A stretch of DNA of 13,982 bases from DATCVR01 sp036566745 (GTDB lineage: Bacteria > Actinomycetota > Actinomycetes > Jiangellales > Jiangellaceae): positions 1 through 13,982 of the forward strand of contig DATCVR010000237.1 in NCBI GenBank assembly GCA_036566745.1, read 5' to 3'. The stretch's first letter is position 1; every line of letters starts with the position of its first letter. The notes under the pieces were generated by a model. The model made no database searches. It was not told where the DNA came from and worked only from the letters and a program-made list of their open reading frames with translations. A program made the translations under genes and the position numbers. Below, one piece after another: positions 1 through 6,043 of the stretch.

Positions 1-94
1 CGTGGTGGACGTCCTGAGGCGCTATCCGGTCGCCCCGAGCGGTGGTGGGCGGGTCGGAGAGCTGATCCGTCTGCTGGACGCGTCACTCCGGTGA
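1..94 (+). CDS. C-terminal end of an unidentified protein (partial)
   Basis: An open frame enters from the left edge (reading from base 2) and ends at a TGA at 92-94. The visible 30 residues (VVDVLRRYPVAP... to ...ELIRLLDASLR) read like the helical tail of a normal protein, and codons have the GC-rich third positions of the neighbours. No family can be named from so short a piece. It runs in the same direction as the YCII-related gene at 189, 94 bases downstream, but a candidate promoter lies between them, so a shared transcript is not certain. A chance open frame in GC-rich DNA remains possible. Confidence 0.4.
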   Translation, partial: VVDVLRRYPVAPSGGGRVGELIRLLDASLR

Positions 95-134
95 TCCCGG
101 TCGGCTCATGTGCGGCGGTGTCGGAGGGGGCCGC

Positions 135-140
135 TACGGT
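135..140 (+). promoter_or_regulatory. Candidate -10 element for the YCII-related gene
   Basis: TACGGT fits the actinobacterial TANNNT -10 pattern. It would start transcription near 147, giving a leader of about 42 bases that ends in the AGGAGG ribosome-binding site of the gene at 189. No convincing -35 hexamer is visible. An in-frame ATG at 147 lies 6 bases after the hexamer, so a leaderless, longer form of the protein is an alternative. Confidence 0.28.
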
Positions 141-188
141 CTCGGCATGACGGAGCTTTCCCTGAATTGCCGAGGAGGAGCCGACGCG

Positions 189-530
189 ATGACGAAGTAC
201 CTGATCTCGTTTCCGAGTGGTGCCATGGTCTTTCCCGACGAGGAACTGCAGGCGGTATCGGATGCGGCGCACGCGGTGGTGGAGGAGGCGAAGGACGCCG
301 GCGTCTGGGTCTTCGGCGGTGGAATCGACGAAAGCGTCCCGCCTGTCCTGGTCGACGGGGATGGCACGGTGACCGAGGGCACGTACCCGCAGACGAAGCA
401 GATCGAAGGCGGCTACGCCGTCCTGGAGTTGCCCTCCCGCGACGCGGCGCTGGAATGGGCTGCGAAGCTCGCGGTCGCCTGCCGTTGCGCGCAGGAGGTG
501 CGCGCGTTCCAGTACGACCCCGCCAGCTGA
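189..530 (+). CDS. YCII-related (DGPF/YciI-like) domain protein
   Basis: A 113-residue cytoplasmic protein that resembles the YCII-related family, small dimeric alpha-beta proteins of mostly unknown chemistry, often found beside ECF sigma factors in actinobacteria. Visible signs are the opening strand MTKYLISF, a helix around residues 20-35, and the region from G64 (GTYPQTKQIEGGYAVLEL), which matches the family's DGPF.ETKE.lgGf segment in shape, followed by a helix with DAALEWAAK. The start at 189 is chosen because AGGAGGAG (173-180) lies 8 bases upstream and the protein then opens on the first strand of the fold. In-frame ATGs at 108 and 147 would only add Gly/Cys-rich sequence. It faces the alpha/beta hydrolase tail to tail, with a hairpin between. 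The substrate is unknown. Confidence 0.75.
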   Translation: MTKYLISFPSGAMVFPDEELQAVSDAAHAVVEEAKDAGVWVFGGGIDESVPPVLVDGDGTVTEGTYPQTKQIEGGYAVLELPSRDAALEWAAKLAVACRCAQEVRAFQYDPAS

Positions 531-582
531 CGAGTTCGACCTCCCGACGATCGCATTCGGCTTCGGCCAGATCCCCTCCCGG

Positions 583-610
583 GGGCCAGGTCCACCACTC
601 GCCTGGGCCC
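583..610. terminator. Hairpin between convergent genes, possible bidirectional terminator
   Basis: GGGCCAGG (583-590) can pair with CCT-G-GGCCC (602-610, one bulged G) across an 11-base loop. It sits between the stop of the YCII-related gene (530) and the stop of the hydrolase (612), where a shared terminator would be expected. There is no T run on either side, which is common in high-GC actinobacteria but weakens the call. Confidence 0.4.
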
Positions 611-611
611 G

Positions 612-1400
612 CTACGGCGTGGGCATGATCTCGTCGAGGAAGTCCAGGACCACTGGTGAGGCCGGGTTCAGAAGGTGACCGCCGCTCACGATCTCGTGAC
701 GGGTCTCGGGGATCATCCCGGCCAGCACGTCGTCGACCTCGCCGAACGCCTCGGGTGAGGACTCACCGGAGACGATCAGCACCGGCTGCGTCACCCTCGC
801 CAACGCTGCGGCGTCGGGCGGTACGCCTTCGCCCCTGATCTCGGCGAGCAACGCGGGCGAGTTGTCGACGAAGATCTGCCGCACGGCATCGGGAAGGCGG
901 TCCCACGTGGCGTCGCTCAGGAGCACGCGGTAGATGCCTTCGGTGGCGGCTTCGGGTCCCACGGCCGCCGCGTCGGCGCGGTATCGCGCACTCAGCGCCT
1001 CCCACCACGAGAGCGTCTGCCGCGACAGCGTCGGGATGGCCGGTTCCAGTAACACCAGCGCCCGCACGAGGTCGGGGTATCGCTGCACGAGGTCCACGGC
1101 GATCTCCCCGCCGTAGCTGCGTCCGATGACGACGGCCGGCGCGGCGTCCAGTGCGGTGAGTAGCGCCGCGGCGTCGTCGGCCTGCTCGCGGACCGTCGTC
1201 ACCTCGTAGGGCTCGGGCCGTTCGCTTCGTGTGCAGCCTCGCCGATCGTAGGTGATCACCCGTCCACGCCGGGCCAGCTCGGGCACCGCTTCGGCCCAGA
1301 GCAGCGCCGAACTGCCGCCGCCGTGGATGCACAGCATCGGGCTCCCTGTCCCGCGCTCCTCGCAATACAGGGATATGCCGTTGACGGAGACCTTCCCCAC
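612..1400 (-). CDS. Alpha/beta-hydrolase fold protein
   Basis: A 262-residue soluble hydrolase of the alpha/beta (haloperoxidase/esterase-like) fold; substrate unknown. In order: an opening strand typical of the family (VNGISLYCEERG), the oxyanion-hole motif CIHGGGSS with H26, a YDRRG.G-like turn (YDRRGCTRSERP), the nucleophile elbow GRSYGG with S95, a helical cap in the middle, the strand PVLIVSGESSP, and the catalytic histidine H242 in SGGHLLN. The position where the acid normally sits (GxxD after the sixth or seventh strand) reads GESS here, so E213 or a nearby acidic residue must serve, or activity is altered. The GTG at 1400 is preferred: it opens directly on the fold, and TAGCGT lies 7 bases upstream, so the message may be leaderless. 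The frame stays open to 2069, but that part overlaps the gene at 1503-1973 on the other strand and has no domain. Confidence 0.88.
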   Translation of the reverse strand: MGKVSVNGISLYCEERGTGSPMLCIHGGGSSALLWAEAVPELARRGRVITYDRRGCTRSERPEPYEVTTVREQADDAAALLTALDAAPAVVIGRSYGGEIAVDLVQRYPDLVRALVLLEPAIPTLSRQTLSWWEALSARYRADAAAVGPEAATEGIYRVLLSDATWDRLPDAVRQIFVDNSPALLAEIRGEGVPPDAAALARVTQPVLIVSGESSPEAFGEVDDVLAGMIPETRHEIVSGGHLLNPASPVVLDFLDEIMPTP

Positions 1401-1407
1401 GCGCTCG

Positions 1408-1413
1408 ACGCTA
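1408..1413 (-). promoter_or_regulatory. Candidate -10 of a leaderless promoter for the hydrolase
   Basis: On the minus strand TAGCGT is followed by 7 bases and then the GTG start at 1400, the spacing expected when transcription starts at the start codon. No good -35 hexamer is seen, and only a weak AGGT could act as ribosome-binding site. The same layout recurs at four other genes in this window. Confidence 0.4.
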
Positions 1414-1488
1414 CCTGCTGGCGGGATGGAAGGTGCGGACCACCGCAATTCGCCCTGCTGCGCTGATCCGCTTCCGCGCAGCGACCGG

Positions 1489-1494
1489 TAAGGT
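1489..1494 (+). promoter_or_regulatory. Candidate -10 of a leaderless promoter for the gene at 1503
   Basis: TAAGGT is followed by 8 bases and then the GTG start at 1503. The few bases before the start contain no Shine-Dalgarno sequence, which fits leaderless translation. The -35 region is unremarkable. This promoter and the hydrolase promoter at 1408-1413 fire away from each other, with about 75 bases between their -10 elements. Confidence 0.38.
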
Positions 1495-1502
1495 TCGCCG
1501 TC

Positions 1503-1973
1503 GTGAACGAGCACGGCCCCGGTGGCCTCCCGGGCGGTCCGGTGCCGCACGCCGGATTCGACTGGCCGGTGGATGGCGTCGATCCGTTCGACCTCGGGCA
1601 CGACGAGACCGTCACGTTCTTCTGGTCGCACAGCCGGCCGACCCGTGGCTTCGTCGGGCGGGCCCCGGACGTGCAGTCGGCCGAGGTCCACGACGCGATC
1701 CCGATGGGCTACGTGACGCTCGCCCTGTTCGAGAAGCTGGCGATCGTCGCTGACGGGCGGGAGTGCCGGTCCTGGCCTCCGAGCGACCTGGCCGGCGACC
1801 CCAGCGGACTGCAGCCGTACCAACTGGTGCTCCCGCCGCTCGGTGGCACCTACCTCAGGCTCGGGGCAGCGTGGCCCGGGCGGTACGCCCTGGCCGACGC
1901 GCTCGCACTCTCCGCCCGCACCCGAGGCCCAGTGATCTTGTGCAGGGTGCTGAGCCACGTCGACTGGCACTGA
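1503..1973 (+). CDS. Hypothetical protein, 156 aa
   Basis: I do not recognise this protein. It has 156 residues, no membrane segment and no signal peptide, with many aromatic and acidic residues early (FDWPVDGVDPFDLGHDETV, then TFFWSHSRP), a central helical stretch (GYVTLALFEKLAIVADG) and a proline-rich turn (CRSWPPSDLAGDPSG). It ends in LCRVLSHVDWH. Codons end in G or C almost throughout, which supports this frame over the overlapping antisense one. The GTG at 1503 is the first start after a TAAGGT promoter hexamer. It is divergent from the alpha/beta hydrolase and ends about 60 bases before a hairpin. No function is proposed. Confidence 0.65.
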   Translation: MNEHGPGGLPGGPVPHAGFDWPVDGVDPFDLGHDETVTFFWSHSRPTRGFVGRAPDVQSAEVHDAIPMGYVTLALFEKLAIVADGRECRSWPPSDLAGDPSGLQPYQLVLPPLGGTYLRLGAAWPGRYALADALALSARTRGPVILCRVLSHVDWH

Positions 1974-2034
1974 CCAGGTGTCGACGTGGACGCGCGGCGA
2001 TGGCGTTCGCCCCGATGGATCGCAGCTTGAACCC

Positions 2035-2071
2035 AGGCGCTGCTTGCTGACCGTGCTAGCAGGCAGCACCT
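2035..2071. terminator. Imperfect 14-bp hairpin, probable terminator
   Basis: The left arm AGGCGCTGCTTGCT (2035-2048) pairs with AGCAGGCAGCACCT (2058-2071) across a 9-base loop, with one mismatch and one G-T pair among 14 positions. It lies 61 bases after the stop of the + gene at 1503-1973 and 90 bases past the stop of the minus-strand whiB4 gene, so it could end transcription from either side. No T run follows. Confidence 0.45.
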
Positions 2072-2096
2072 GAACAGCGGAACGACCTCATCGAGC

Positions 2097-2138
2097 TGGC
2101 CGGAGCCGGTTGGCCGGAGCCGATTGGCCGGAGCCGGA
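2097..2138. repeat. Three tandem copies of a 14-bp unit
   Basis: The unit TGGCCGGAGCCGGT occurs at 2097-2110, as TGGCCGGAGCCGAT at 2111-2124, and as TGGCCGGAGCCGGA at 2125-2138. The copies differ only in the last two bases. They lie in the non-coding gap between two gene ends (1974-2161), just beyond the whiB4 stop codon. Because 14 is not a multiple of 3 and no gene covers them, they are not a protein repeat. Confidence 0.85.
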
Positions 2139-2161
2139 CCAGACGAGGTCGTGGCCACTGG

Positions 2162-2455
2162 TCAGCTGGCTTGGCGGACGCCTTCGTAGCTGTCACGCGC
2201 CGCTTCGAGGAGCGCGTGCCAGGACCCGACCTGTGGCCGGCGTCTGAGAAGGGCCCGCCGCTCACGTTCGGTCATCCCACCCCAGATGCCGAACTCGGTG
2301 CGGTTGTCGAGCGCATCAGCGAGGCACTCGGTGCGAACCGGGCATCCGAGGCATACAGCCTTGGCCCGATTCTGCGCAGCGCCCGGTACGAACAACTCGT
2401 CCGGTTCGCTCCCCCTGCATGCTGCCATGCTCGGCCAGTCATTGATCCACGTCAT
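2162..2455 (-). CDS. whiB4: WhiB-family [4Fe-4S] regulator, WhiB4-like
   Basis: A 97-residue WhiB-family protein. Such proteins carry a redox- and NO-sensitive [4Fe-4S] cluster and act as transcription regulators, often with the primary sigma factor. The four ligand cysteines are C13, C35, C38 and C44 (Cx21Cx2Cx5C), followed by the family turn GIWGGMTERERR (56-67) and a basic helix LLRRRP that contacts DNA. The segments PDELFVPGAAQ, CLADALDNRTEFGIWGG and VGSW resemble mycobacterial WhiB4 more than WhiB1, 2, 3 or 7, and the divergent ponA2 neighbour supports that assignment. The ATG at 2455 has GGGGGTG about 10 bases upstream and opens directly on the WhiB fold. The frame extends to a TTG at 2536, but this would add an unlikely hydrophobic stretch. 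The gene probably controls itself or ponA2, which is inference. Confidence 0.9.
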   Translation of the reverse strand: MTWINDWPSMAACRGSEPDELFVPGAAQNRAKAVCLGCPVRTECLADALDNRTEFGIWGGMTERERRALLRRRPQVGSWHALLEAARDSYEGVRQAS

Positions 2456-2525
2456 TACGACGATCACCCCCGTGACCAGGGCGATCCCGCCGAACACTTC
2501 GACGATCACGCCCTCCGTGGGTGTG

Positions 2526-2531
2526 ACGCTA
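2526..2531 (-). promoter_or_regulatory. Candidate -10 element for whiB4
   Basis: TAGCGT on the minus strand would start transcription near 2519, giving a leader of about 64 bases before the ATG at 2455. No -35 hexamer stands out, so this is a weak call. If right, the AT-rich inverted repeat at 2561-2587 would lie about 55 bases upstream of the start point. Confidence 0.3.
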
Positions 2532-2560
2532 GGCAAGTTCTGCGGTCACGGGCACCCACC

Positions 2561-2587
2561 AAACGTATGAAAAAAGATCATCCGTTT
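2561..2587. promoter_or_regulatory. AT-rich imperfect inverted repeat in the whiB4-ponA2 gap, possible operator
   Basis: AAACGTATGA (2561-2570) and TCATCCGTTT (2578-2587) are inverted copies matching at 9 of 10 positions around the A-rich 7-base spacer AAAAAGA. It stands out in otherwise GC-rich DNA and lies between two divergent genes, upstream of both candidate promoters. That position suits a regulator-binding site. An AT-rich upstream element or chance symmetry are alternatives. Confidence 0.4.
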
Positions 2588-2634
2588 ACCCTATTGTATG
2601 GCACGCAAGCATCGTGGTATGGCGCGCGAAATAC

Positions 2635-2662
2635 ATGACATCGGGGGCGAACAACGTAGGCT
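2635..2662 (+). promoter_or_regulatory. Leaderless promoter of ponA2
   Basis: ATGACA (2635-2640, five of six to TTGACA), a 16-base spacer, and TAGGCT (2657-2662) form a SigA-type promoter. Seven bases then separate the hexamer from the ATG at 2670, so transcription should start at or next to the start codon. No Shine-Dalgarno sequence precedes that ATG. This fixes the start of ponA2 at 2670 rather than the in-frame ATGs at 2598 or 2619, which lie upstream of the promoter. Confidence 0.6.
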
Positions 2663-2669
2663 ACGGCCC

Positions 2670-5201
2670 ATGGCGATCCGTCCCTCTGCCATCGTTGCCA
2701 ACGTGCGCCGGCTGTTTCTCGTGGCCGGCGTCAGTGCGTTATGCGGGGTCCTGCTAGCCGGCCTCGTCCTGCCCGTGGTCGCCAGTCTGGGCCTCGGCGC
2801 GCGCGAAGGTGCCGATGCGTTCGCGAACATGCCGGCCAACCTCGAGACGCAGCCGCTGCCTCAGCGCTCGCGTGTCGTCGACGCCTCCGGAGTCACGCTG
2901 GCCACGTTCTTCGAGGAGAACCGCGTCTACGTCGGCCTCGCCCAGATCGCGCCCGTGATGAAGGACGCGATCCTCGCCATCGAGGACGACCGCTTCTACG
3001 AGCGCGGCCCGTTGGACATCAAGGGCACGCTGCGCGCACTCGTCCGCAACGTCGAGTCGGGCGCCACCCAGGGCGGTGGGTCCACGCTGACCCAGCAGTA
3101 CGTCAAGCTGGTCCGCCTCTCGCAGGCCGACACCAAGGAAGAGCAGGCCGACGTGCTGGCCAGCAGCGGTGTCGAGGGATACCGCCGCAAGCTCGAAGAG
3201 CTCCGGATGGCCGTGGGGGTTGAGCAGGAGTTCACCAAGGACGAGATCCTCGAGCGCTACCTGAACATCGCCTACTTCGGCGCCGGTGCCCATGGCGTCG
3301 AGGCCGCCGCTCGCACGTACTTCTCGACCACGGCCGCCGAGCTCACCCTCACCCAGGCCGCCACGCTCGCGGGCCTGGTGCAGAGCCCGACCGAGTACGA
3401 CCCCACCAAGAACCCCGAGGCCGCCCTCAACCGCCGCAACACCGTGTTGAGCCGGATGGCCGAGGTCGAGCCGGCCAAGATCACCGAGGCCGAGGCGGCT
3501 GAAGCGCGCGGCCTCGATCTCGGCCTCGCGCCCAGCCCCACCCCCAACGGCTGCACGTCGTCCTGGGCCGGGTACTTCTGCGACTACCTGGTCCACGAGA
3601 TCCGCAACATGCCCGAGCTGGGCGAGACACCTGAGCAGCGCGAACAGCTGCTGCGGCGCGGTGGGCTGACCATCGTCGCGACGATCGACAAGAAGACCCA
3701 GGACGCCGCCCAGGCCGCCGTCAACGACCGGATCGCACCCACGGACAGTGCCGTCGGGTCGGTGGCCTCGGTGCAGCCCGGCACCGGGTTCATCCGGGCC
3801 ATGGCCAACTCGCGCACCTACGGCGTCGACGGCGACGGCGTGAGCAACATCAACTACGCCGTCGACTGGTCGATGGGTGGCGGCAACGGCATCCAGCCCG
3901 GGTCGAGCTTCAAGCCGTTCGTGCTTGCCGCGGCCATCAACCAGGGCATCGGCCTCAACACCACGATCAACTCCCCGCAGACCATAAGCGTGCGGGAGAA
4001 CTCGTTCAAGACCTGCGAGGGCCGCTACCCGAGCCGCAAGACCTACAGCCCGAAGAACTCCACCGGCGCCGGCTCGTTCAACCTCCGCACCGGCACCGAG
4101 CGATCGGTCAACACGTTCTTCATCCAGCTCTCGCAGCGCACCGGCCTGTGTGAGCCCGCGACCATCGCGCAGGAGTCGGGCGTCCACCGCGCGGCCGCCG
4201 GACAGATCGACGGCGAGGGCAACACCGTGCCGGCCGAGCTCAAGCAGATCCCGTCGTTCGCGCTGGGTTCCAACGAGGTGGCGCCGCTGTCGATGGCCGA
4301 GGCCTACGCGACGTTCGCCTACCGCGGCGTCCACTGCCCGTCCACCTCGGTCGTCACGATCACCGACCCCGCTGGCACCGTCCTCGTCGACCACACCAAG
4401 CCCACGTGCAACCGCGTCCTCGAGCAGCCGATCGCCGACGCCGTCAACTCGGTCCTGCAGGGCGTCATCCACAACCCGGGTGGCACGGGTGGCCGGATGA
4501 AACTCGAGGACGGCCGGATCGCGGCCGGCAAGACCGGTACCACCAACGGCGCCGTCGCGGTGTGGTTCGTGGGCTACGTGCCCCAGCTCGCCACCGCCGT
4601 GGCCGTGGCCGATCTCGACGGTGAGCAGGAGTCCCTCGACGGCCGCACCTACAACGGTGAGCGCATCAGCGAGGCCTGCGGTGGCTGCATCCCGGGCCCG
4701 ATCTGGAAGGCGATGATGGACTCCGCACTCGACGGCGTCGAGAAGCAGAAGTTCGTCGCGCCGGATCCGAAGGTCGTCAAGGGCGTCACCGTGCGCGTCC
4801 CCGACGTGCGCGGCATGAGTTCCGCCGACGCCGAGAACACGCTCAAGACCGAGGGCTTCACCGCCTCGGTGGCCGGCGAGGTCGCCTCGGAGCTGGCGCA
4901 GGGTCTGGTGGTCAGCACCGACCCCGAGGCGGGCGCCGACGTCAGTGCGGGCGCGAACATCGGGCTCATCATCAGCAACGGCCAGCCACCCGACGTCGGG
5001 ACCGAGTGGGGCGATCCGGACGGCGACATCGGCAACGACACCGGTGGCGACTTCGAACTGCCCAACGAGGAGAATCCCCCTCCGCCGGACAGCAACGGCG
5101 ACGGCAACGCCGGCGACGGTAACGGCGGTGGTGACGGCGGTGGTGACGCCAGCGGAGGCGATGTCAGCGGCGATCCCGACGGCGATGGCTGGAACGGCTA
5201 G
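2670..5201 (+). CDS. ponA2: Bifunctional class A penicillin-binding protein with PASTA domain (PonA2 type)
   Basis: An 843-residue membrane-anchored enzyme that polymerises and cross-links peptidoglycan outside the membrane; M. tuberculosis PonA2 is of similar size. A short basic cytoplasmic start is followed by one membrane helix (about 16-41). The GT51 glycosyltransferase domain has E105 in EDDRFYERGPLD (the usual histidine before the glycine is Arg here), G135 onward GGGSTLTQQYVK, and EILERYLNIAYFGAGAHGVEAAA. The transpeptidase has S412-S-F-K415 (SxxK), S479-V-N481 (SxN) and K621-T-G623. One PASTA domain spans about 708-772. Residues 773-843 are an Asp/Gly/Asn-rich tail with EF-hand-like runs such as DPDGDGWNG. 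Eight cysteines lie outside the membrane. The start at 2670 is set by the promoter. It is divergent from whiB4, and its TAG overlaps the TAG of the orphan gene on the other strand. Confidence 0.95.
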   Translation: MAIRPSAIVANVRRLFLVAGVSALCGVLLAGLVLPVVASLGLGAREGADAFANMPANLETQPLPQRSRVVDASGVTLATFFEENRVYVGLAQIAPVMKDAILAIEDDRFYERGPLDIKGTLRALVRNVESGATQGGGSTLTQQYVKLVRLSQADTKEEQADVLASSGVEGYRRKLEELRMAVGVEQEFTKDEILERYLNIAYFGAGAHGVEAAARTYFSTTAAELTLTQAATLAGLVQSPTEYDPTKNPEAALNRRNTVLSRMAEVEPAKITEAEAAEARGLDLGLAPSPTPNGCTSSWAGYFCDYLVHEIRNMPELGETPEQREQLLRRGGLTIVATIDKKTQDAAQAAVNDRIAPTDSAVGSVASVQPGTGFIRAMANSRTYGVDGDGVSNINYAVDWSMGGGNGIQPGSSFKPFVLAAAINQGIGLNTTINSPQTISVRENSFKTCEGRYPSRKTYSPKNSTGAGSFNLRTGTERSVNTFFIQLSQRTGLCEPATIAQESGVHRAAAGQIDGEGNTVPAELKQIPSFALGSNEVAPLSMAEAYATFAYRGVHCPSTSVVTITDPAGTVLVDHTKPTCNRVLEQPIADAVNSVLQGVIHNPGGTGGRMKLEDGRIAAGKTGTTNGAVAVWFVGYVPQLATAVAVADLDGEQESLDGRTYNGERISEACGGCIPGPIWKAMMDSALDGVEKQKFVAPDPKVVKGVTVRVPDVRGMSSADAENTLKTEGFTASVAGEVASELAQGLVVSTDPEAGADVSAGANIGLIISNGQPPDVGTEWGDPDGDIGNDTGGDFELPNEENPPPPDSNGDGNAGDGNGGGDGGGDASGGDVSGDPDGDGWNG

Positions 5202-6010
5202 CGTCTGTCACCATCCACGCTTGCCGGCATCGTGCGAGCTGTCCCCCAACGCGACGTCCGTCTCCGCCTTCTCGCCGCGATCGCAACGCCGGCGGTCACG
5301 ACGACAGGTGTCGCGCATTCCAGGTTCTTGCCGGTCAGTCCGTCCTCGGCATCGTCACCCTCGTGGCCCTCGGGAGATGTGGTGGGCAGGACGTCTCCGC
5401 CATGGCCCCCGGGTGCGGGCGTGGTGGGCAGGGGCGGCAGGTCGTCTCCGCCGTGGCCCTCGGGTGATGTGGTGGGCAGGGGCGGCAGGTCGTCTCCGCC
5501 GTGGCCATTGCCGCTGGACATCAGCGAGGTGACTTCCACACGTACGGCCTCGACGCCGCGCGATGTCGTCGCGAGCTGTTCATCAGCGGCCTTGATCTGC
5601 TCAATGGCACCGGCAATGGCACCGGTCGACCGGCCGTGGGTGTCCGGCGGCAACGGCACCATGACCCGCACAGCCCTCCCGAGACCAGGGGTCGTCCCAG
5701 CGAGGATGTCGCGGAATTCGGTGATCTTGTGTCTGGTATCAGCGAGCGCCGCGGCCACGCCGGGCACCGTGGGCGCGGCACCGAGTCCCGAGATCACGTC
5801 ACGGACAATCACGTTGAAGTCGGTCGCGACCTTCCGGATGGCCTCGGCTTCCTCAGCGAGTGGGCTCACACCTACCGGCCCACTCTCCATCGCTTTCGCG
5901 GCTGCACTCACCTCGTCGCGCGCAGCAGTAGTCGCCATTTCGGCGGCAAGCAGGGCAGAAGATGCGGCGACGGCCAGATGCACGAGCTTGGGAAGTCCGG
6001 TCTGCGACAC
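5198..6010 (-). CDS. Hypothetical helical protein with 16-residue Gly/His/Pro repeats
   Basis: I do not recognise this 270-residue protein. Residues 1-165 are Ala-rich and look helical (LVHLAVAASSALLAAEMATTA, then long segments without prolines), without a clear cleavable signal or a long membrane helix. Residues about 168-217 hold a tandem repeat of HGGDDLPPLPTTSPEG. The C-terminus has a hydrophobic patch (ATPVVVTAGVAIAA) then ARRRRRTSRWG. The GTG at 6010 has AAGGG 7 bases upstream. Third codon positions are GC-rich but visibly less so than in ponA2 or the ATPases, a hint of later arrival or fast drift. It lies between ponA2 (tail to tail, stop codons overlapping) and the Get3-like pair. It could be a cell-surface or scaffold protein, but this is a guess. 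The opposite frame (5232-6044) is also open but has only Ser/Pro-rich sequence. Confidence 0.6.
   Translation of the reverse strand: MSQTGLPKLVHLAVAASSALLAAEMATTAARDEVSAAAKAMESGPVGVSPLAEEAEAIRKVATDFNVIVRDVISGLGAAPTVPGVAAALADTRHKITEFRDILAGTTPGLGRAVRVMVPLPPDTHGRSTGAIAGAIEQIKAADEQLATTSRGVEAVRVEVTSLMSSGNGHGGDDLPPLPTTSPEGHGGDDLPPLPTTPAPGGHGGDVLPTTSPEGHEGDDAEDGLTGKNLECATPVVVTAGVAIAARRRRRTSRWGTARTMPASVDGDRR
5379..5506. repeat. 48-bp tandem repeat inside the orphan gene
   Basis: A 38-base block starting GTGGTGGGCAGG is identical at 5421-5458 and 5469-5506, a period of 48 bases (16 codons). A shorter third copy begins at 5379 with a 6-base deletion, making its period 42. All periods keep the minus-strand frame and encode copies of HGGDDLPPLPTTSPEG. 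Identity at the DNA level points to recent duplication, and such arrays often vary in copy number between strains. Confidence 0.85.
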
Positions 6011-6037
6011 GATGAGCCCTTCTGCGCTGCCGAGCGC

Positions 6038-6043
6038 AAGGTA
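6038..6043 (-). promoter_or_regulatory. Weak candidate -10 for the orphan repeat gene
   Basis: TACCTT on the minus strand would start transcription about 20 bases before the GTG at 6010, leaving room for its AAGGG ribosome-binding site. No -35 is evident. The rest of the 139-base gap (6011-6149) shows no gene and no clear hairpin after the ATPase pair, so read-through from that operon is possible. Confidence 0.22.

Noticed and set aside
1401..2069. Upstream extension of the hydrolase frame on the minus strand
   Set aside because: It has no recognisable domain, overlaps the GC3-rich + gene at 1503-1973 and crosses the hairpin at 2035-2071. The hydrolase fold begins right after the GTG at 1400.
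2137..2163. Hairpin GACCAG/CTGGTC at the end of whiB4
   Set aside because: Only six pairs around a 15-base loop, overlapping the stop codon; too weak to call a terminator next to the better hairpin at 2035-2071.
2598..2669. Earlier ATGs (2598, 2619) for ponA2
   Set aside because: They lie upstream of the -35/-10 pair at 2635-2662, have no ribosome-binding site, and would add 24 residues unlike a PBP cytoplasmic tail.
2754..4472. A 572-codon open frame antisense to ponA2
   Set aside because: It mirrors the codon bias of ponA2, has no motif, and lies over an unmistakable GT51/transpeptidase gene.
5379..5506. Repeat array considered as a CRISPR
   Set aside because: Copies are directly adjacent, keep the reading frame and have no unique spacers; no cas genes are present.
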